Of a stretch of 64,000 bases of DNA, positions 43,559 through 55,300 are shown one piece after another (the first letter of the stretch is position 1; each line of letters opens with the position of its first letter). The stretch is from Macrothele yani (Eukaryota; Arthropoda; Arachnida; Araneae; Macrothelidae). The DNA lies in NCBI GenBank assembly GCA_039090855.1, contig CM077034.1, positions 230,333,005-230,397,004 of the forward strand, read 5' to 3'. The translations under genes and the position numbers were made by a program. A model generated the notes under the pieces. That model saw nothing but the letters and a program-made list of their open reading frames with translations. It was not told the DNA's origin and did not search any database.

Positions 43559-43680
43559 AGTCCCGGACGATTGGTCCAATGCCAATTCGTCCATAGGGTT
43601 GATTGGTCCAATGTCCGATTCGTCCAATGCCGATTCGTCGAATGGTACGATTGGTCCAACGCCGATTCGTCCAATGGTAT
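43559..43680 (+). repeat. Left arm of the foldback element
   Basis: About 120 bp of imperfect repeats alternating GATTGGTCCAATG and GATTCGTCCAATG. It is much shorter than the right arm, so the two arms have changed length independently. Confidence 0.88.
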
Positions 43681-43729
43681 CATCTTACTAACGGTAAACT
43701 TTTTTATTTTCCAGAAAGGAATAATAATT

Positions 43730-45575
43730 TAAATTGTTTTCCTCTTTATATCCTTTTGAAAGATAATTTCCGTATATTTGGTAATTGTAAACATTTTACA
43801 TAAACCTGTTAAAAGGCACTCAATGGATCATTTCTCAGCTGTTTCCAAAGCACCTACGCCGCGGGCATTTTTGAAGATTTTAATTTACAACCTAGATATT
43901 TGGTATTTGTAAATATGTTATAAAGCCTAATAAAAGGCACTCATCCTATCATTTCTCAGGTCTTTACGGGGCATCTAGGCCCCGGGCCTTTTTAGAAGAT
44001 TTTAAATTACAACCTAGATATTTGGTATTTGTAAACATTCTGTAAAACCTTACAAAAGGCACTCAACGAATCATTTCTCAGCTATCTACCAGGCACCTAG
44101 GTCGCGGGCCTTCTTAGAAGATTTTAAGTTACAAACTAGATATTTGGTATTTGTAAGCATTCTATAAAACCTTACAAAATGCACTCATCGTGTCATTCCT
44201 CGGGTCTTTACAATGCACCTAGGCCCCTGGCCTTTTTAGAAGATTTTGAGTTACAACCTAGATATTTGGTATTTGTAAACATTCTATAAAACCTTATAAA
44301 AGGCTCTCATCGAATCATTTCCCAGGTCTTTACAAGGCACCTAGGCCCCGAGCCTTTTTAGAAGATTTTGAGTTACAACCTAGATATTTGGTATTTGTAA
44401 ACATTTTATAAAACCTAATAAAAGGCACTCATCGTATCATTTCTCAGGTCTTTACAAAGCACCTAGGCCCCAGGCCTTTTTAGAAGATTTTTAGTTACAA
44501 CCTAGATATTTGGTATTTGTAAACATTCTATAAAACCTTATAAAAGGCACTCATCGAATCATTTCCCAGGTCTTTACAAGGCACCTAGGCCGCGAACTTT
44601 TCCACAAGATTTTGAGTTACAACCTAGATATTTGGTATTTGTTAACATTTTATAAAACCTTACAAAAGGCACTCATCGTATCATTCCTCGGGTCTTTACG
44701 AGGCACCTAGGCCCCGGGCCTTTTTAGAAGATTTTAAGTTACAACCTAGATATTTGGTATTTGTAAACATTTTATAAAACCTTACAAAAGGCACTCATCG
44801 TATCATTCCTCGGGTCTTTACGAGGCACCTAGGCCCCGGGCCTTTTTAAAAGATTATGAGTTACAGCCTAGATATTTGGTATTTGTAAACATTTTATAAA
44901 ACCTTACAAAAGGCACTCATCTTATCATTCCTCGGGTCTTTACGAGGCACCTAGGCCCTGGGCCTTTTTAGAAGATTTTAAATTACAACCTAGATATTTG
45001 GTATTTGTAAACATTTTATAAAACCTTACAAAAGGCACTCATCGTATCATTCCTCGGGTCTCTACGAGGCACCTAGGCCCCGGGCCTTTTTAGAAGATTT
45101 TAAGTTACAACCTAGATATTTGGTATTTGTAAACATTTTATAAAACCTTACAAAAGGCACTCATCGTATCATTCCTCGGGTCTCTACGAGGCACCTAGGC
45201 CCTGGGCCTTTTTAGAAGATTTTAAATTACAACCTAGATATTTGGTATTTGTAAACATTTTATAAAACCTTACAAAAGGCACTCATCGTATCATTCCTCG
45301 GGTCTTTACGAGGCACCTAGGCCCTGGGCCTTTTTAGAAGATTTTAAATTACTACCTAGATATTTGGTATTTGTAAACATTTTATAAAACCTTACAAAAG
45401 GCACTCATCGTATCATTCCTCGGGTCTCTACGAGGCACCTAGGCCCCGGGCCTTTTTAGAAGATTTTAAGTTACAACCTAGATGTTTGGTATTTGTAAAC
45501 ATTTTATAAAACCTAATAAAAGGCGCTCATCGTATCATTTCTGAGGTCTTTCCAAGGGACCTAGGCCGCAGGCCT
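43730..45575 (+). repeat. 122-bp tandem array inside foldback element
   Basis: Units share GATATTTGGTATTTGTAAAC, AAAAGGCACTCATCG and GGCACCTAGGCCCCGGGCC. Starts near 43895, 44017, 44139 and 44261 show the 122-bp period; about 15 units. First units are more diverged. Confidence 0.93.
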
Positions 45576-45920
45576 ATGAATTAATATTTCGTGCTTACGT
45601 AAAAGCGCAATATTATTAACTTGATTTAATATGTAAACGTTATGATTATGACATCGGTAGAATAAAAAGTCCTAAAAAGGCCTAGGCCTAGAGCCTATGA
45701 ATTAATATTTCGTGCCTAAGTAAAAGTTCAATAATATAAACTTGATTTAATATGTAAACGTTATGAATATGACATCGCTAGAATAAAAACTGTTGAAAGG
45801 CCTGGGCCTAATGTCTATGAATTAATATTTCGTGCATAAGGTAAAAGCGCAATATTATTAACTTGATTTAATATGTAAACGTTATGAATATGACATCGCT
45901 GGAATAAAAATTGTTGAAAA
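45571..45920 (+). repeat. Three tandem units of about 120 bp inside foldback element
   Basis: CTATGAATTAATATTTCGTG recurs near 45574, 45693 and 45815. Unrelated by eye to the preceding array except for GGCCTAGGCC-like joints. Confidence 0.9.
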
Positions 45921-46202
45921 GGCCACTGTCCAAACCCTGACCAGTCATTTCCATTGGGCAGTTGGCGGAAAACCCCACTGCATTCTACAAACAGAAACGG
46001 AACACTAGTATTTTATATTATTTCATGCAAAAGAGAAACATTGAAGTTGATAGAACGGCTCGTACATCAGTAACTTCATACGGCAGCAAGGACAGTATAT
46101 TTTACATTCTTTGGACTACCGGTACTTTCGTATAACATCGGAGATAGAATCATAACAGATGAGACTTTTATAGCACGAGTAGCACTTCGGACAGATAGGA
46201 CG
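45921..46202. other. Unique interior part of foldback element
   Basis: About 280 bp without tandem structure or recognisable coding content. Confidence 0.6.
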
Positions 46203-47116
46203 GAATTGGACCAATCGTCAATTGGACAAATCGGCATTGGACCAATCGTACCATTGGACGAATCGGCATTGGACCAATCGTACCATTGGACGAATCGTAC
46301 CTTTGGACCAATTGTTCATTGGACGAATCGTTCCTTTCGACGAATCGGCATTGGACCAATCGTACCATTGGACGAATCGGCATTGGACCAATCGTACCAT
46401 TAGACGATTCGTACCTTTGGACCAATTGTCCATTGGACGAATAGTCCCTTTCGACAAATCGACATTGGACCAATCGTGCCATTGGATGAATCGGCATTGG
46501 ACCAATCGTACCTTTGGACGAATCGTACCTTTGGACCAATTGTCCATTAGACGAATCGTCCCTTTCGACGAATCGGCATTGGACGAATCGGCATTGGACC
46601 AATCGTACCATTGGACGAATCGGCATTGGACTAATCGTACCATTGGACGAATCGTACCTTTGGACCAATTGCCTATTGGACGAATCGTACCTTTCGACGA
46701 ATCGGCATTGGACCAATCGTACCATTGGACGAATCGGCATTGGACTAATCGTGCAATTGGACGAATCGTAGCTTTGGACCAATTGTCTATTGGACAAATC
46801 GTCCCTTTGGACGAATCGGCATTGGACGAATCAGTATTGGACCAATCGTACCATTGGACGAATCGGCATTGGACTAATCGTGCCATTGGACGAATCGTAG
46901 CTTTGGACCAATTGTCTATTGGACAAATCGTCCCTTTGGACGAATCGGCATTGGACGAATCAGTATTGGACCAATCGTACCATTGGACGAATCGGCATTG
47001 GACCAATCGTACCATTGGACGAATCGTACCTATGGACCAACTGTCCATTGGATGAATCGTCCCTTTGGACGAATCGGCAGTGGACCAATCGTCGTTGGAC
47101 GAATCGTACCATACCC
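46203..47116 (-). repeat. Right arm of the foldback element
   Basis: About 0.9 kb of short repeats (ATTGGACGAATCGGCATTGG, CCAATCGTACC) in higher-order blocks of roughly 125-140 bp. Stop-free repeat units give long overlapping frames on both strands, up to about 314 codons, which are not considered genes. Confidence 0.9.
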
Positions 47117-47343
47117 GTTTCCATTCCCACCCAAGTCCCCAGATCTGAACGTGATAGAACACATTTGGAATGCGCGCTATCGAACACAGAAATCCGAGAC
47201 CTCGGAATACCCCCGAATTGTGTAGCGTTCTGCAGGAAGTATGGTGTGCATTGCCTACAGCATATTTCCAGAAGTTAGTGTAGTCTATGCCCCGTCGTAT
47301 TTATGCAGTCCTGCTCTCCCGTGGGGGACCTACCAAGTATTAG

Positions 47344-47970
47344 ACTGGTGTACCAGTTTTTCTGGCACTTCAGTGTACACATCTGCTGAAGCAAGGTGTT
47401 GACAGGAAACTTTCTGACCTGAAAATTTAAACGTGTTGTGTGTGTGTAATTAAAATTTCACATTTGTCTTTACCAGTCTTTTTTTTTTTAACCTTTTATT
47501 TAAGTCTGTTAAATACCTAGGATTTGTTCTATGTTCTTTGCAAAAGGCACTGAAACGCTCGTCAGTTTCCGTTCCCTTAGAAATCCAGCGGTCATGGGGA
47601 CGTCACACGCTCGCGTTCGTAGGGATCCGCGTGTCCAAAGCCTATGACCCCATTCCATTCTAACAGCCCTGCTTAGGGCGAAAGCCAATTATCACCCCTT
47701 TTTGCGGATATGATAAATCGCTTCTTTTATCCGTGACAGCAACGAGTGATATGTTTACAGAATGCCACATCTTATATGCCCTCCAAGTTAGCTAACGACA
47801 CGCGCTCTCTTTCATTGGCAACGCGCTGTTGACGTTAGAGGTGGTCACAATAATGTGAAATTATTTCTTTGTTCAATTTACTGCTTATTTTTATGGAAAA
47901 TGGAAGTAGTCCTCTGAATGAATTTCTGAGAGAACACTAGAAACACAACATTGTTGTAAATATAGGTTTC
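47344..47970. other. Unassigned spacer
   Basis: CACTTCAGTGTACAC near 47366 may be the Tc1 tip. The rest shows no gene or repeat. Confidence 0.45.
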
Positions 47971-49478
47971 TTTTTTTTTTTTCGAGGTTTAACGACCACC
48001 GTGAGCAACTCAATGGGCTATAAGCAGTGTCGCCTGTCCCTAATTTAGGGTCACTGGTTCCAGGGAAGGGAGAGAGCCAGTGCCGTAAGACAAACACAAC
48101 ATCCATTGATTGATTGGATGTTTAACGACCACCGTGAGCAACTCAATGGGCTATAAGCAGTCGCCCGTCCCTAATTTAGGGTCACTGGTTCCAGGGAAGG
48201 GAGAGAGCCCGTGCCGTAAGACAAACACAACATCCATTGATTGATTGGAGGTTTAACGACCACCGTGAGCAACTCAATGGGATATAAGCAGTCGCCCGTC
48301 CCTAATTTAGGGTCACTGGTTCCAGGGAAGGGAGAGAGCCACTGCCGTAAGACAAACACAACATCCATTGATTGATTGGAGGTTTAACGACCACCGTGAG
48401 CAACTCAATGGGCTATAAGCAGTCGCCCGTCACTAATTTAGGGTCACTGGTTCCAGGGAAGGGAGAGAGCCAGTGCCGTAAGACAAACACAACATCCATT
48501 GATTGATTGGAGGTTTAACGACCACCGTGAGCAACTCAATGGGCTATAAGCAGTCGACCGTCACTAATTTAGGGTCACTGGTTCCAGGGAAGGGAGAGAG
48601 CCAGTGCCGTAAGACAAACACAACATCCATTGATAGATTGGAGGTTTAACGACCACCGTGAGCAACTCAATGGGCTATAAGCAGTCGCCCGTCCCTAATT
48701 TAGGGTCACTGGTTCCAGGGAAGGGAGAGAGCCCGTGCCGTAAGACAAACACAACATCCATTGATTGATTGGAGGTTTAACGACCACCGTGAGCAACTCA
48801 ATGGGCTATAAGCAGTCGCCCGTCCCTAATTTAGGGTCACTGGTTCCAGTGAAGGGAGAGAGCCAGTGCCGTAAGACAAACACAACATCCATTGATTGAT
48901 TGGAGGTTTAACGACCACCGTGAGCAACTCAATGGGCTATAAGCAGTCGCCCGTCCCTAATTTAGGGTCACTGGTTCCAGGGAAGGGAGAGAGCCCGTGC
49001 CGTAAGACAAACACAACATCCATTGATTGATTGTTTTTTTTTTTTTTTTTTTTTGATTGGAGGTTTAACGACCACCGTGAGCAACTCAATGGGCTATAAG
49101 CAGTCGCCCGTCACTAATTTAGGGTCACTGGTTCCAGGGAAGGGAGAGAGCCAGTGCCGTAAGACAAACACAACATCCATGCCTGACCGGGATTCGAACC
49201 CGGGCCCCTTACGGACGAATGATCAGAGGCCAACGCCTTAGACCACTGCGCCACCGAGGCGGCATTGATTGATTGGAGGTTTAGCGACCACCGTGAGCAA
49301 CTCAATGGGCTATAGGAAGTCGCCCGTCCCTAATTTAGGGTCACTAGTTCCAGGGAAGGGAGAGAGCCAGTGCCGTAAGACGAACGCAACATCCATGCCT
49401 GACCGGGATTCGAACCCGGACCCCTTACGGATGAATAATCAGAGGCCAGCGCCTTAGACCACTGCGCCACCGAGGCGG
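47971..49478 (-). mobile_element. tRNA-derived SINE with nine tandem bodies, itself hit by another SINE
   Basis: T-run near 47971-47982, bodies at about 47983, 48112, 48243, 48374, 48505, 48637, 48767 and 48898, and a ninth that resumes at 49263 after the nested SINE. It ends with a reversed tRNA-like head at about 49396-49478. No target duplication was found for the outer element. Confidence 0.92.
49034..49262 (-). mobile_element. Single-body SINE nested in a multi-body SINE
   Basis: T-run, one body and a reversed head. A perfect 13-bp duplication CATTGATTGATTG lies at 49021-49033 and 49263-49275, within the body junction of the outer element. Confidence 0.95.
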
Positions 49479-49501
49479 CAAATTACGGTTTAAAACAATG
49501 A

Positions 49502-49523
49502 ATGAGAGAGAGAGAGAGAGAGC
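49502..49523. repeat. GA microsatellite
   Basis: About ten GA units. An A-run follows at 49578-49596. Confidence 0.95.
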
Positions 49524-49617
49524 GATAAATTGATATTCCTTGCCAAGTTACAAACTAAAATTCATAAACAGCGTTATGAAAAAAAAAAAAAAAAAACGAA
49601 AGAAAAACAACAACCTA

Positions 49618-50383
49618 CAGTAGCGAACAAAAGTATTTGGCGAAACATTTTTTTGACCATAATATTTTTTCTGCCGGACCAAATCGGGTCATTTTGGGAT
49701 ATGATATGTGTTATTCAGTTGTAAAACATGGCCCATATGCAGATGGATCGGAAACCTTAACACAGATCAGGTGCCGAGCTTAATCGCAAAGATCATTCAA
49801 ATTGACCAACAAAGTAGGTGTGTATTGCATTCATTTAATGCAAATATAACAGAAAGCAAGTACGAGAAAACGACAAAACAATAACTAATACTTGGTTGGA
49901 TAACCACGAGACTTTACAACAGCTGCACAACGGGCTGGCATCGAGCCCACTAGCTTCTCGACGGTGACCTGCGGAATTCGCGCCCATTCTACAGACAGCT
50001 GGTCGAACTTCTGGAACCTATTCCGGCAGGTTTTCTTCGCACATCTTCTCCACATGTGCTCGATGAAGTTGTGGTCTGGAGATTGGCTTGGCTAGTCTAG
50101 AAGTGCGACCTGTCGCTGCTGGAAGGCTGCCTTCGCTACTCTAGAGGTGTGCTTCGGGTCGTTGTCTTGCTGCATGATCCATCCGGGTGGCATGTTCTGG
50201 TTTGCCCATGGCAAGACATCGTTGATGAGCGTGTTCGTGTAGCTCTGGCCGGTCATTATTCGGTCAATCTCGATGACGGGGCTCATTCCATTGCGAGAGA
50301 AGGCGCCGTAAACCATGAGCGATCCTCCTTCGTGCTTGAAAGTCGGCTGAATGAACTGGGGGGTTGAATCTCTGGCCATCATC
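49618..50383 (-). mobile_element. Tc1-like element, family 2, truncated copy
   Basis: Matches 31693-32456 from the tip CAGTAGCGAACAAAAGTATT (TA at 49616-49617) to CTCTGGCCATCA, then the sequence switches to the 77-bp array. The transposase part (50092-50380, minus) still encodes RDSTPQFIQPTFKHEGGSLMVYGAFSRNG and MQQDNDPKHTSRVAKAAFQQ, less damaged than in the other copy. The N-terminal half and the right tip are gone. Confidence 0.93.
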
Positions 50384-52168
50384 AAGGCTTTGCTTAACGG
50401 AGCAGGCATACTATTTGACGTAGAACCATACGACAATGAAAATTTTGACGTAAAACGGAACAGGCTTTGTTTGACGGAGCAGGCATACTGTTTGACGTAA
50501 AACCATACAACAATGAAAAAACTTGACGTAAAACAGAGCAGGCTTTGTTTGACAGAGCAGGCATACTGTTTGACGTAGAATCATACAATAATGAAAAATT
50601 TGACGTAAACCGGAGAAGGCTTTGTTTGACGGAGCAGGAATACTGTTTGACGTAAAACCATACAACAATGAAAAACTTGACGTAAAACAGAGAAGGCTTT
50701 GTTTGACAGAGCAGGCATACTGTTTGACGTAGAATCATACAATAATGAAAATTTTGACGTAAACCGGAGAAGGCTTTGTTTGACGGAGCAGGCATACTGT
50801 TTGACGTAAAACCATACATCAATAAAAAATTTGACCTAAACCGGAGCAGGCTTTATTTGACGGAGCAGGCATACTGTTTGACGTAGAATCATACAATAAT
50901 GAAAATTTTGACGTAAACCGGAGAAGGCTTTGTTTGACGGAGCAGGCATACTGTTTGACGTAGAACCATACATCAATAAAAAATTTGACCTAAACCGGAG
51001 CAGGCTTTATTTGACGGAGCAGGCATACTGTTTGACCTAGAACCATACATCAATAAAAAACTTGACGTAAAACAGAGCAGGCTTTATTTGACAGAGCAGG
51101 CATACTGTTTGACGTAGAGCCATACAATAATGAAAAATTTGACGTAAAACGGAGAAGGCTTTGTTTGACGGAGCAGGCATACTGTTTGACGTAGAACCAT
51201 ATAACAATCAAAAACTTGACGTAAAACAGAGCAGGCTTTGTTTGACAGAGCAGGCATACTGTTTGACGTAGAATCATACAATAATGAAAAATTTGACGTA
51301 AACCGGAGAAGGCTTTGTTTGACGGAGCAGGCATACTGTTTGACGTAAAACCATACAATAATGAAAAATTTGACGTAAAACGGAGCAGGCTTTATTTGAC
51401 GGTGCAGGCATACTGTTTGACGTAGAACCATACAACAATGTAAAACTTGACGTAAAACAGAGCAGGCTTTGTTTGACAGAGCAGGCATACTGTTTGACCT
51501 AGAACCATACGACAATGAAAATTTTGACGTAAAACGGAGAAGGCTTTGTTTGACGGAGCAGGCATATTGTTTGACGTAGAACCATAAAATAATGAAAATT
51601 TTGACGTAAATTGGAGCAGGCTTTGTTTGACGGAGCAGGCATATTGTTTGACGTAGAACCATACGACAATGAAAATTTTGACGTAAAACGGAGAAGGCTT
51701 TGTTTGACAGAGCAGGCATACTGTTTGACGTAGAATCATACAAAAATGAAAAATTTGACGTAAAACGGAGAAGGCTTTGTTTGACGGAGCAGGCATACTG
51801 TTTGACCTAGAACCATACGACAATGAAAATTTTGACGTAAAACGGAGAAGGCTTTGTTTGACGGAGCAGGCATACTGTTTGACGTAGAACCATAAAATAA
51901 TGAAAATTTTGACGTAAACCGGAGCAGGCTTTGTTTGACGGAGCAGGCATATTGTTTGACGTAGAACCATACGACAATGAAAATTTTGACGTAAAACGGA
52001 GAAGGTTTTGTTTCACGGAGCAGGCATACAGTTTGACGTAGAACCACACAAAAATGAAAAATTTGACGTAAAATGGAGCAGGCTTTGTTTGACGGAGCAG
52101 GCATAATGTTTGACGTAGAACCATACAACAATGAAAATTTTTACGTAAAACGGAGCAGGCTTTGGTGC
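50384..52168. repeat. 77-78 bp tandem array, about 23 units
   Basis: Units contain GGCTTTGTTTGACGGAGCAG, CATACTGTTTGACGTAGAAC and AAAATTTTGACGTAAAACGG, so TTTGACG occurs about three times per unit. Starts at 50463, 50541, 50618, 50695 and 50772 give the period. Frames read through on the minus strand but cycle because the period is not a multiple of three. Confidence 0.95.
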
Positions 52169-52319
52169 CCCTTATTTTTAAATTAAAATTTGGAATTTTC
52201 AAAGCATTTCGGTGATTCCGACAAAAGTATCTATACACCTATCAGCATTTTGGAACAGTAAAGCTAAGGCACCCTTTGGAATTTTTTTGGTTTTCAGACT
52301 TTTTTCCAGGAGTAGAAGT
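52169..52319. other. Transition segment between two arrays
   Basis: About 150 bp with loose resemblance to the next array (ATCAGCATTTTGGAACA, TTTTTTTGGTTTTCAGACTTTT). Perhaps decayed edge units. Confidence 0.4.
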
Positions 52320-55300
52320 GCTTGAAAAATTCAAGCAGACAATGTTCCAAAGCGTCCATTTTTTTTGGACTTTTGTAAGTATCCGGACCTTAAGACCTAT
52401 CAGCATACCAATTTTCAGAGCTCTAGGTCATTTAAAAGTGGTCAAACAATTCGCGAAATATTCAAGCAGACAATGTTCCAAAGCGTTCATTTTTTTTTGG
52501 ACTTTTGTAAGTATCCGGACCTTAAGACCTATCAGCATACCAATTTTCAGATCTCTAGGTCATTTAAAAGAGGTCAAACAATTCGCGAAAAATCAAGCAG
52601 ACAATGTTCCAAAGCGTCCATTTTTTTTTGGACATTTGGAAGTATCCGGACCTTAAGACCTATCAGCATACCAATTTTCAGATTTCTAGGTCATTTAAAA
52701 GTGGTCAAACAATTCGCGAAAAATTCAAGCAATGTTCCAAAGCGTTCATTTTTTTTGTGGACTTTTGTAAGTATCCGGACCTTAAGACCTATCAGCATAC
52801 CAATTTTCAGATCTCTAGGTCATTTAAAAGTGTTCAAACAATTCGCGAAATATTCAAGCAGACAATGTTCCAAAGCGTCCATTTTTTTTTTGGACATTTG
52901 TAAGTATCCGGACCTTAAGACCTATCAGCATACCAATTTTCAGATTTCTAGGTCATTTAAAAGTGGTCAAACAATTCGCGAAAAATTCAAGCAGACAATG
53001 TTCCAAAGCGTTCATTTTTTTTTTTGGACTTTTGGAAGTATCCGGACCTTAAGACCTATCAGCATACCAATTTTCAGATCTCTAGGTCATTTGAAAGTGG
53101 TCAAACAATTCGCGAACAATTCAAGCAGACAATGTTCCAAAGCGTTCATTTTTTTTTTGGACTTTTGTAAGTATCCGGACCTTAAGACCTATCAGCATAC
53201 CAATTTTCAGATCTCTAGGTCATTTAAAAGTGGTCAAACAATTCGCGAAAAATTCAAGCAGACAATGTTCCAAAGCGTCCATTTTTTTTTGGACATTTGT
53301 AAGTATCCGGACCTTAAGACCTATCAGCATACCAATTTTCAGATTTCTAGGTCATTTAAAAGTGGTCAAACAATTCGCGAAAAATTCAAGCAGACAATGT
53401 TCCAAAGCGTTTTTTTTTTTTTTTTACTTTTCTAAGTATCCGGACCTTAAGACCTATCAGCATACCAATTTTCAGATTTCTAGGTCATTTAAAAGTGGTC
53501 AAACAATTCGCGAAAAATTCAAGCAGACAATGTTCCAAAGCGTTCATTTTTTTTTTTTGGACTTTTGTAAGTATCCGGACCTTAAGACCTATCAGCATAC
53601 CAATTTTCAGATTTCTAGGTCATTTAAAAGTGGTCAAACAATTCGCGAAAAATTCAAGCAGACAATGTTCCAAAGCGTTCATTTTTTTTTTTTTTGGACT
53701 TTTGTAAGTATCCGGACCTTAAGACCTATCAGCATACCAATTTTCAGATCCCTAGGTCATTTAAAAGTGGTCAAACAATTCGCGAAAAATTCAAGCAGAC
53801 AATGTTCCAAAGCGTTCATTTTTTTTTTGGACTTTTGTAAGTATCCGGACCTTAAGACCTATCAGCATACCAATTTTCAGATCTCTAGGTCATTTAAAAG
53901 TGGTCAAACAATTCGCGAAAAATTCAAGCAGACAATGTTCCAAAGCGTCCATTTTTTTTTGGACATTTGTAAGTATCCGGACCTTAAGACCTATCAGCAT
54001 ACCAATTTTCAGATTTCTAGGTCATTTAAAAGTGGTCAAACAATTCGCGAAAAATTCAAGCAGACAATGTTCCAAAGCGTTCATTTTTTTTTTGGACTTT
54101 TGTAGGTATCCGGACCTTAAGCCCTATCAGCATACCAATTTTCAGATCTCTAGGTCATTTAAAAGTGGTCAAACAATTCGCGAAAAATTCAAGCAGACAA
54201 TGTTCCAAAGCGTCCATTTTTTTTTTTTTTTGGACATTTGTAAGTATCCGGATCTTAAGACCTATCAGCATACCAATTTTCAGATTTCTAGGTCATTTAA
54301 AAGTGGTCAAACAATTCGCGAAAAATTGAAGCAGACAATGTTCCAAAGCGTTTTTTTTTTTTTTTTACTTTTCTAAGTATCCGGACCTTAAGACCTATCA
54401 GCATACCAATTTTCAGATTTCTAGGTCATTTAAAAGTGGTCAAACAATTCGCGAAAAATTCAAGCAGACAATGTTCCAAAGCGTTCATTTTTTTTGGACT
54501 TTTGTAAGTATCCGGACCTCAAGACCTATCAGCATACCAATTTTCAGATTTCTAGGTCATTTAAAAGTGGTCAAACAATTCGCGAAAAATTCAAGCAGAC
54601 AATGTTCCAAAGCGTTCATTTTTTTTTTGACTTTGTAAGTATCCGGACGTTAAGACCTATCAGCATACCAATTTTCAGATTTCTAGGTCATTTAAAAGTG
54701 GTCAAACAATTCGCGAAAAATTCAAGCAGACAATGTTCCAAAGCGTTCATTTTTTTTTTGGACTTTTGTAAGTATCCGGACCTTAAGACCTATCAGCATA
54801 CCAATTTTCAGATCCCTAGGTCATTTAAAAGTGGTCAAACAATTCGCGAAAAATTCAAGCAGACAATGTTCCAAAGCGTTCATTTTTTTTTTGGACTTTT
54901 GTAAGTATCCGGACCTTAAGACCTATCAGCATACCAATTTTCAGATTTCTAGGTCATTTAAAAGTGGTCAAACAATTCGCGAAAAATTCAAGCAGACAAT
55001 GTTCCAAAGCGTTCATTTTTTTTTTTGGACTTTTGTAAGTATCCGGACCTTAAGACCTATCAGCATACCAATTTTCAGATCTCTAGGTCATTTAAAAGTG
55101 GTCAAACAATTCGCGAAAAATTCAAGCAGACAATGTTCCAAAGCGTTCATTTTTTTTTGGACTTTTGTAAGTATCCGGACCTTAAGACCTATCAGCATAC
55201 CAATTTTCAGATCTCTAGGTCATTTAAAAGTGGTCAAACAATTCGCGAAAAATTCAAGCAGACAATGTTCGAAAGCGTTTTTTTTTTTTTTTTTTTTTTA

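Larger units (their letters stand above)
43559..47116. mobile_element. Foldback-type transposon, 3558 bp, tandem-repeat arms
   Basis: The left arm (43559-43680) and right arm (46203-47116) are inverted relative to each other and built of short repeats such as CGATTGGTCCAATG and CGATTCGTCCAATGG. The insertion is flanked by GTTTCCATTC at 43549-43558 and 47117-47126. The interior (43681-46202) is itself mostly tandem repeat and encodes nothing recognisable, so it is non-autonomous. This architecture recalls Drosophila FB elements; homology to FB is not claimed. Confidence 0.85.
42801..47343 (+). mobile_element. Tc1-like element split by a foldback element
   Basis: The transposase runs from about 42801 to a stop at 47341-47343. 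It is interrupted at 43558 and resumes at 47117. Left terminal repeat not recognised; a right tip may lie near 47370. Confidence 0.85.
42826..47343 (+). pseudogene. Tc1-like transposase interrupted by 3.6-kb insertion
   Basis: The N-terminal blocks SEVETKFGFSRTTIARVYRDY and GRKKTLGERDHRRLSRIV are read in shifting frames, then ATLSQVASEFNAGAS, MGFGSRRPTRVPL, WTLDDWKQVACSDESRFQVYW (first Asp) and MDPACQQGNV. A G-run at 43320-43328 shifts the frame before MVWGVLSWTSLGPLVRL. The second acidic block is decayed. On the far side of the insertion FPFPPKSPDLNVIEHIW (47118-47168) and, after shifts, MPRRIYAVLLSRGGPTKY complete the protein. Joining the sequence at one copy of GTTTCCATTC restores a continuous frame at that point only. 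Confidence 0.9.

Noticed and set aside
46206..47162. Long overlapping frames on both strands in the foldback right arm (277-314 codons)
   Set aside because: Translation of short tandem repeats (WTNRTIGRIV-like and RPMVRLVQCRFV-like); no domain and the same region is clearly a repeat arm.
50394..52238. Cys/Lys-containing frames of 80-220 codons on the minus strand
   Set aside because: Cyclic translation of the 77-78 bp array.
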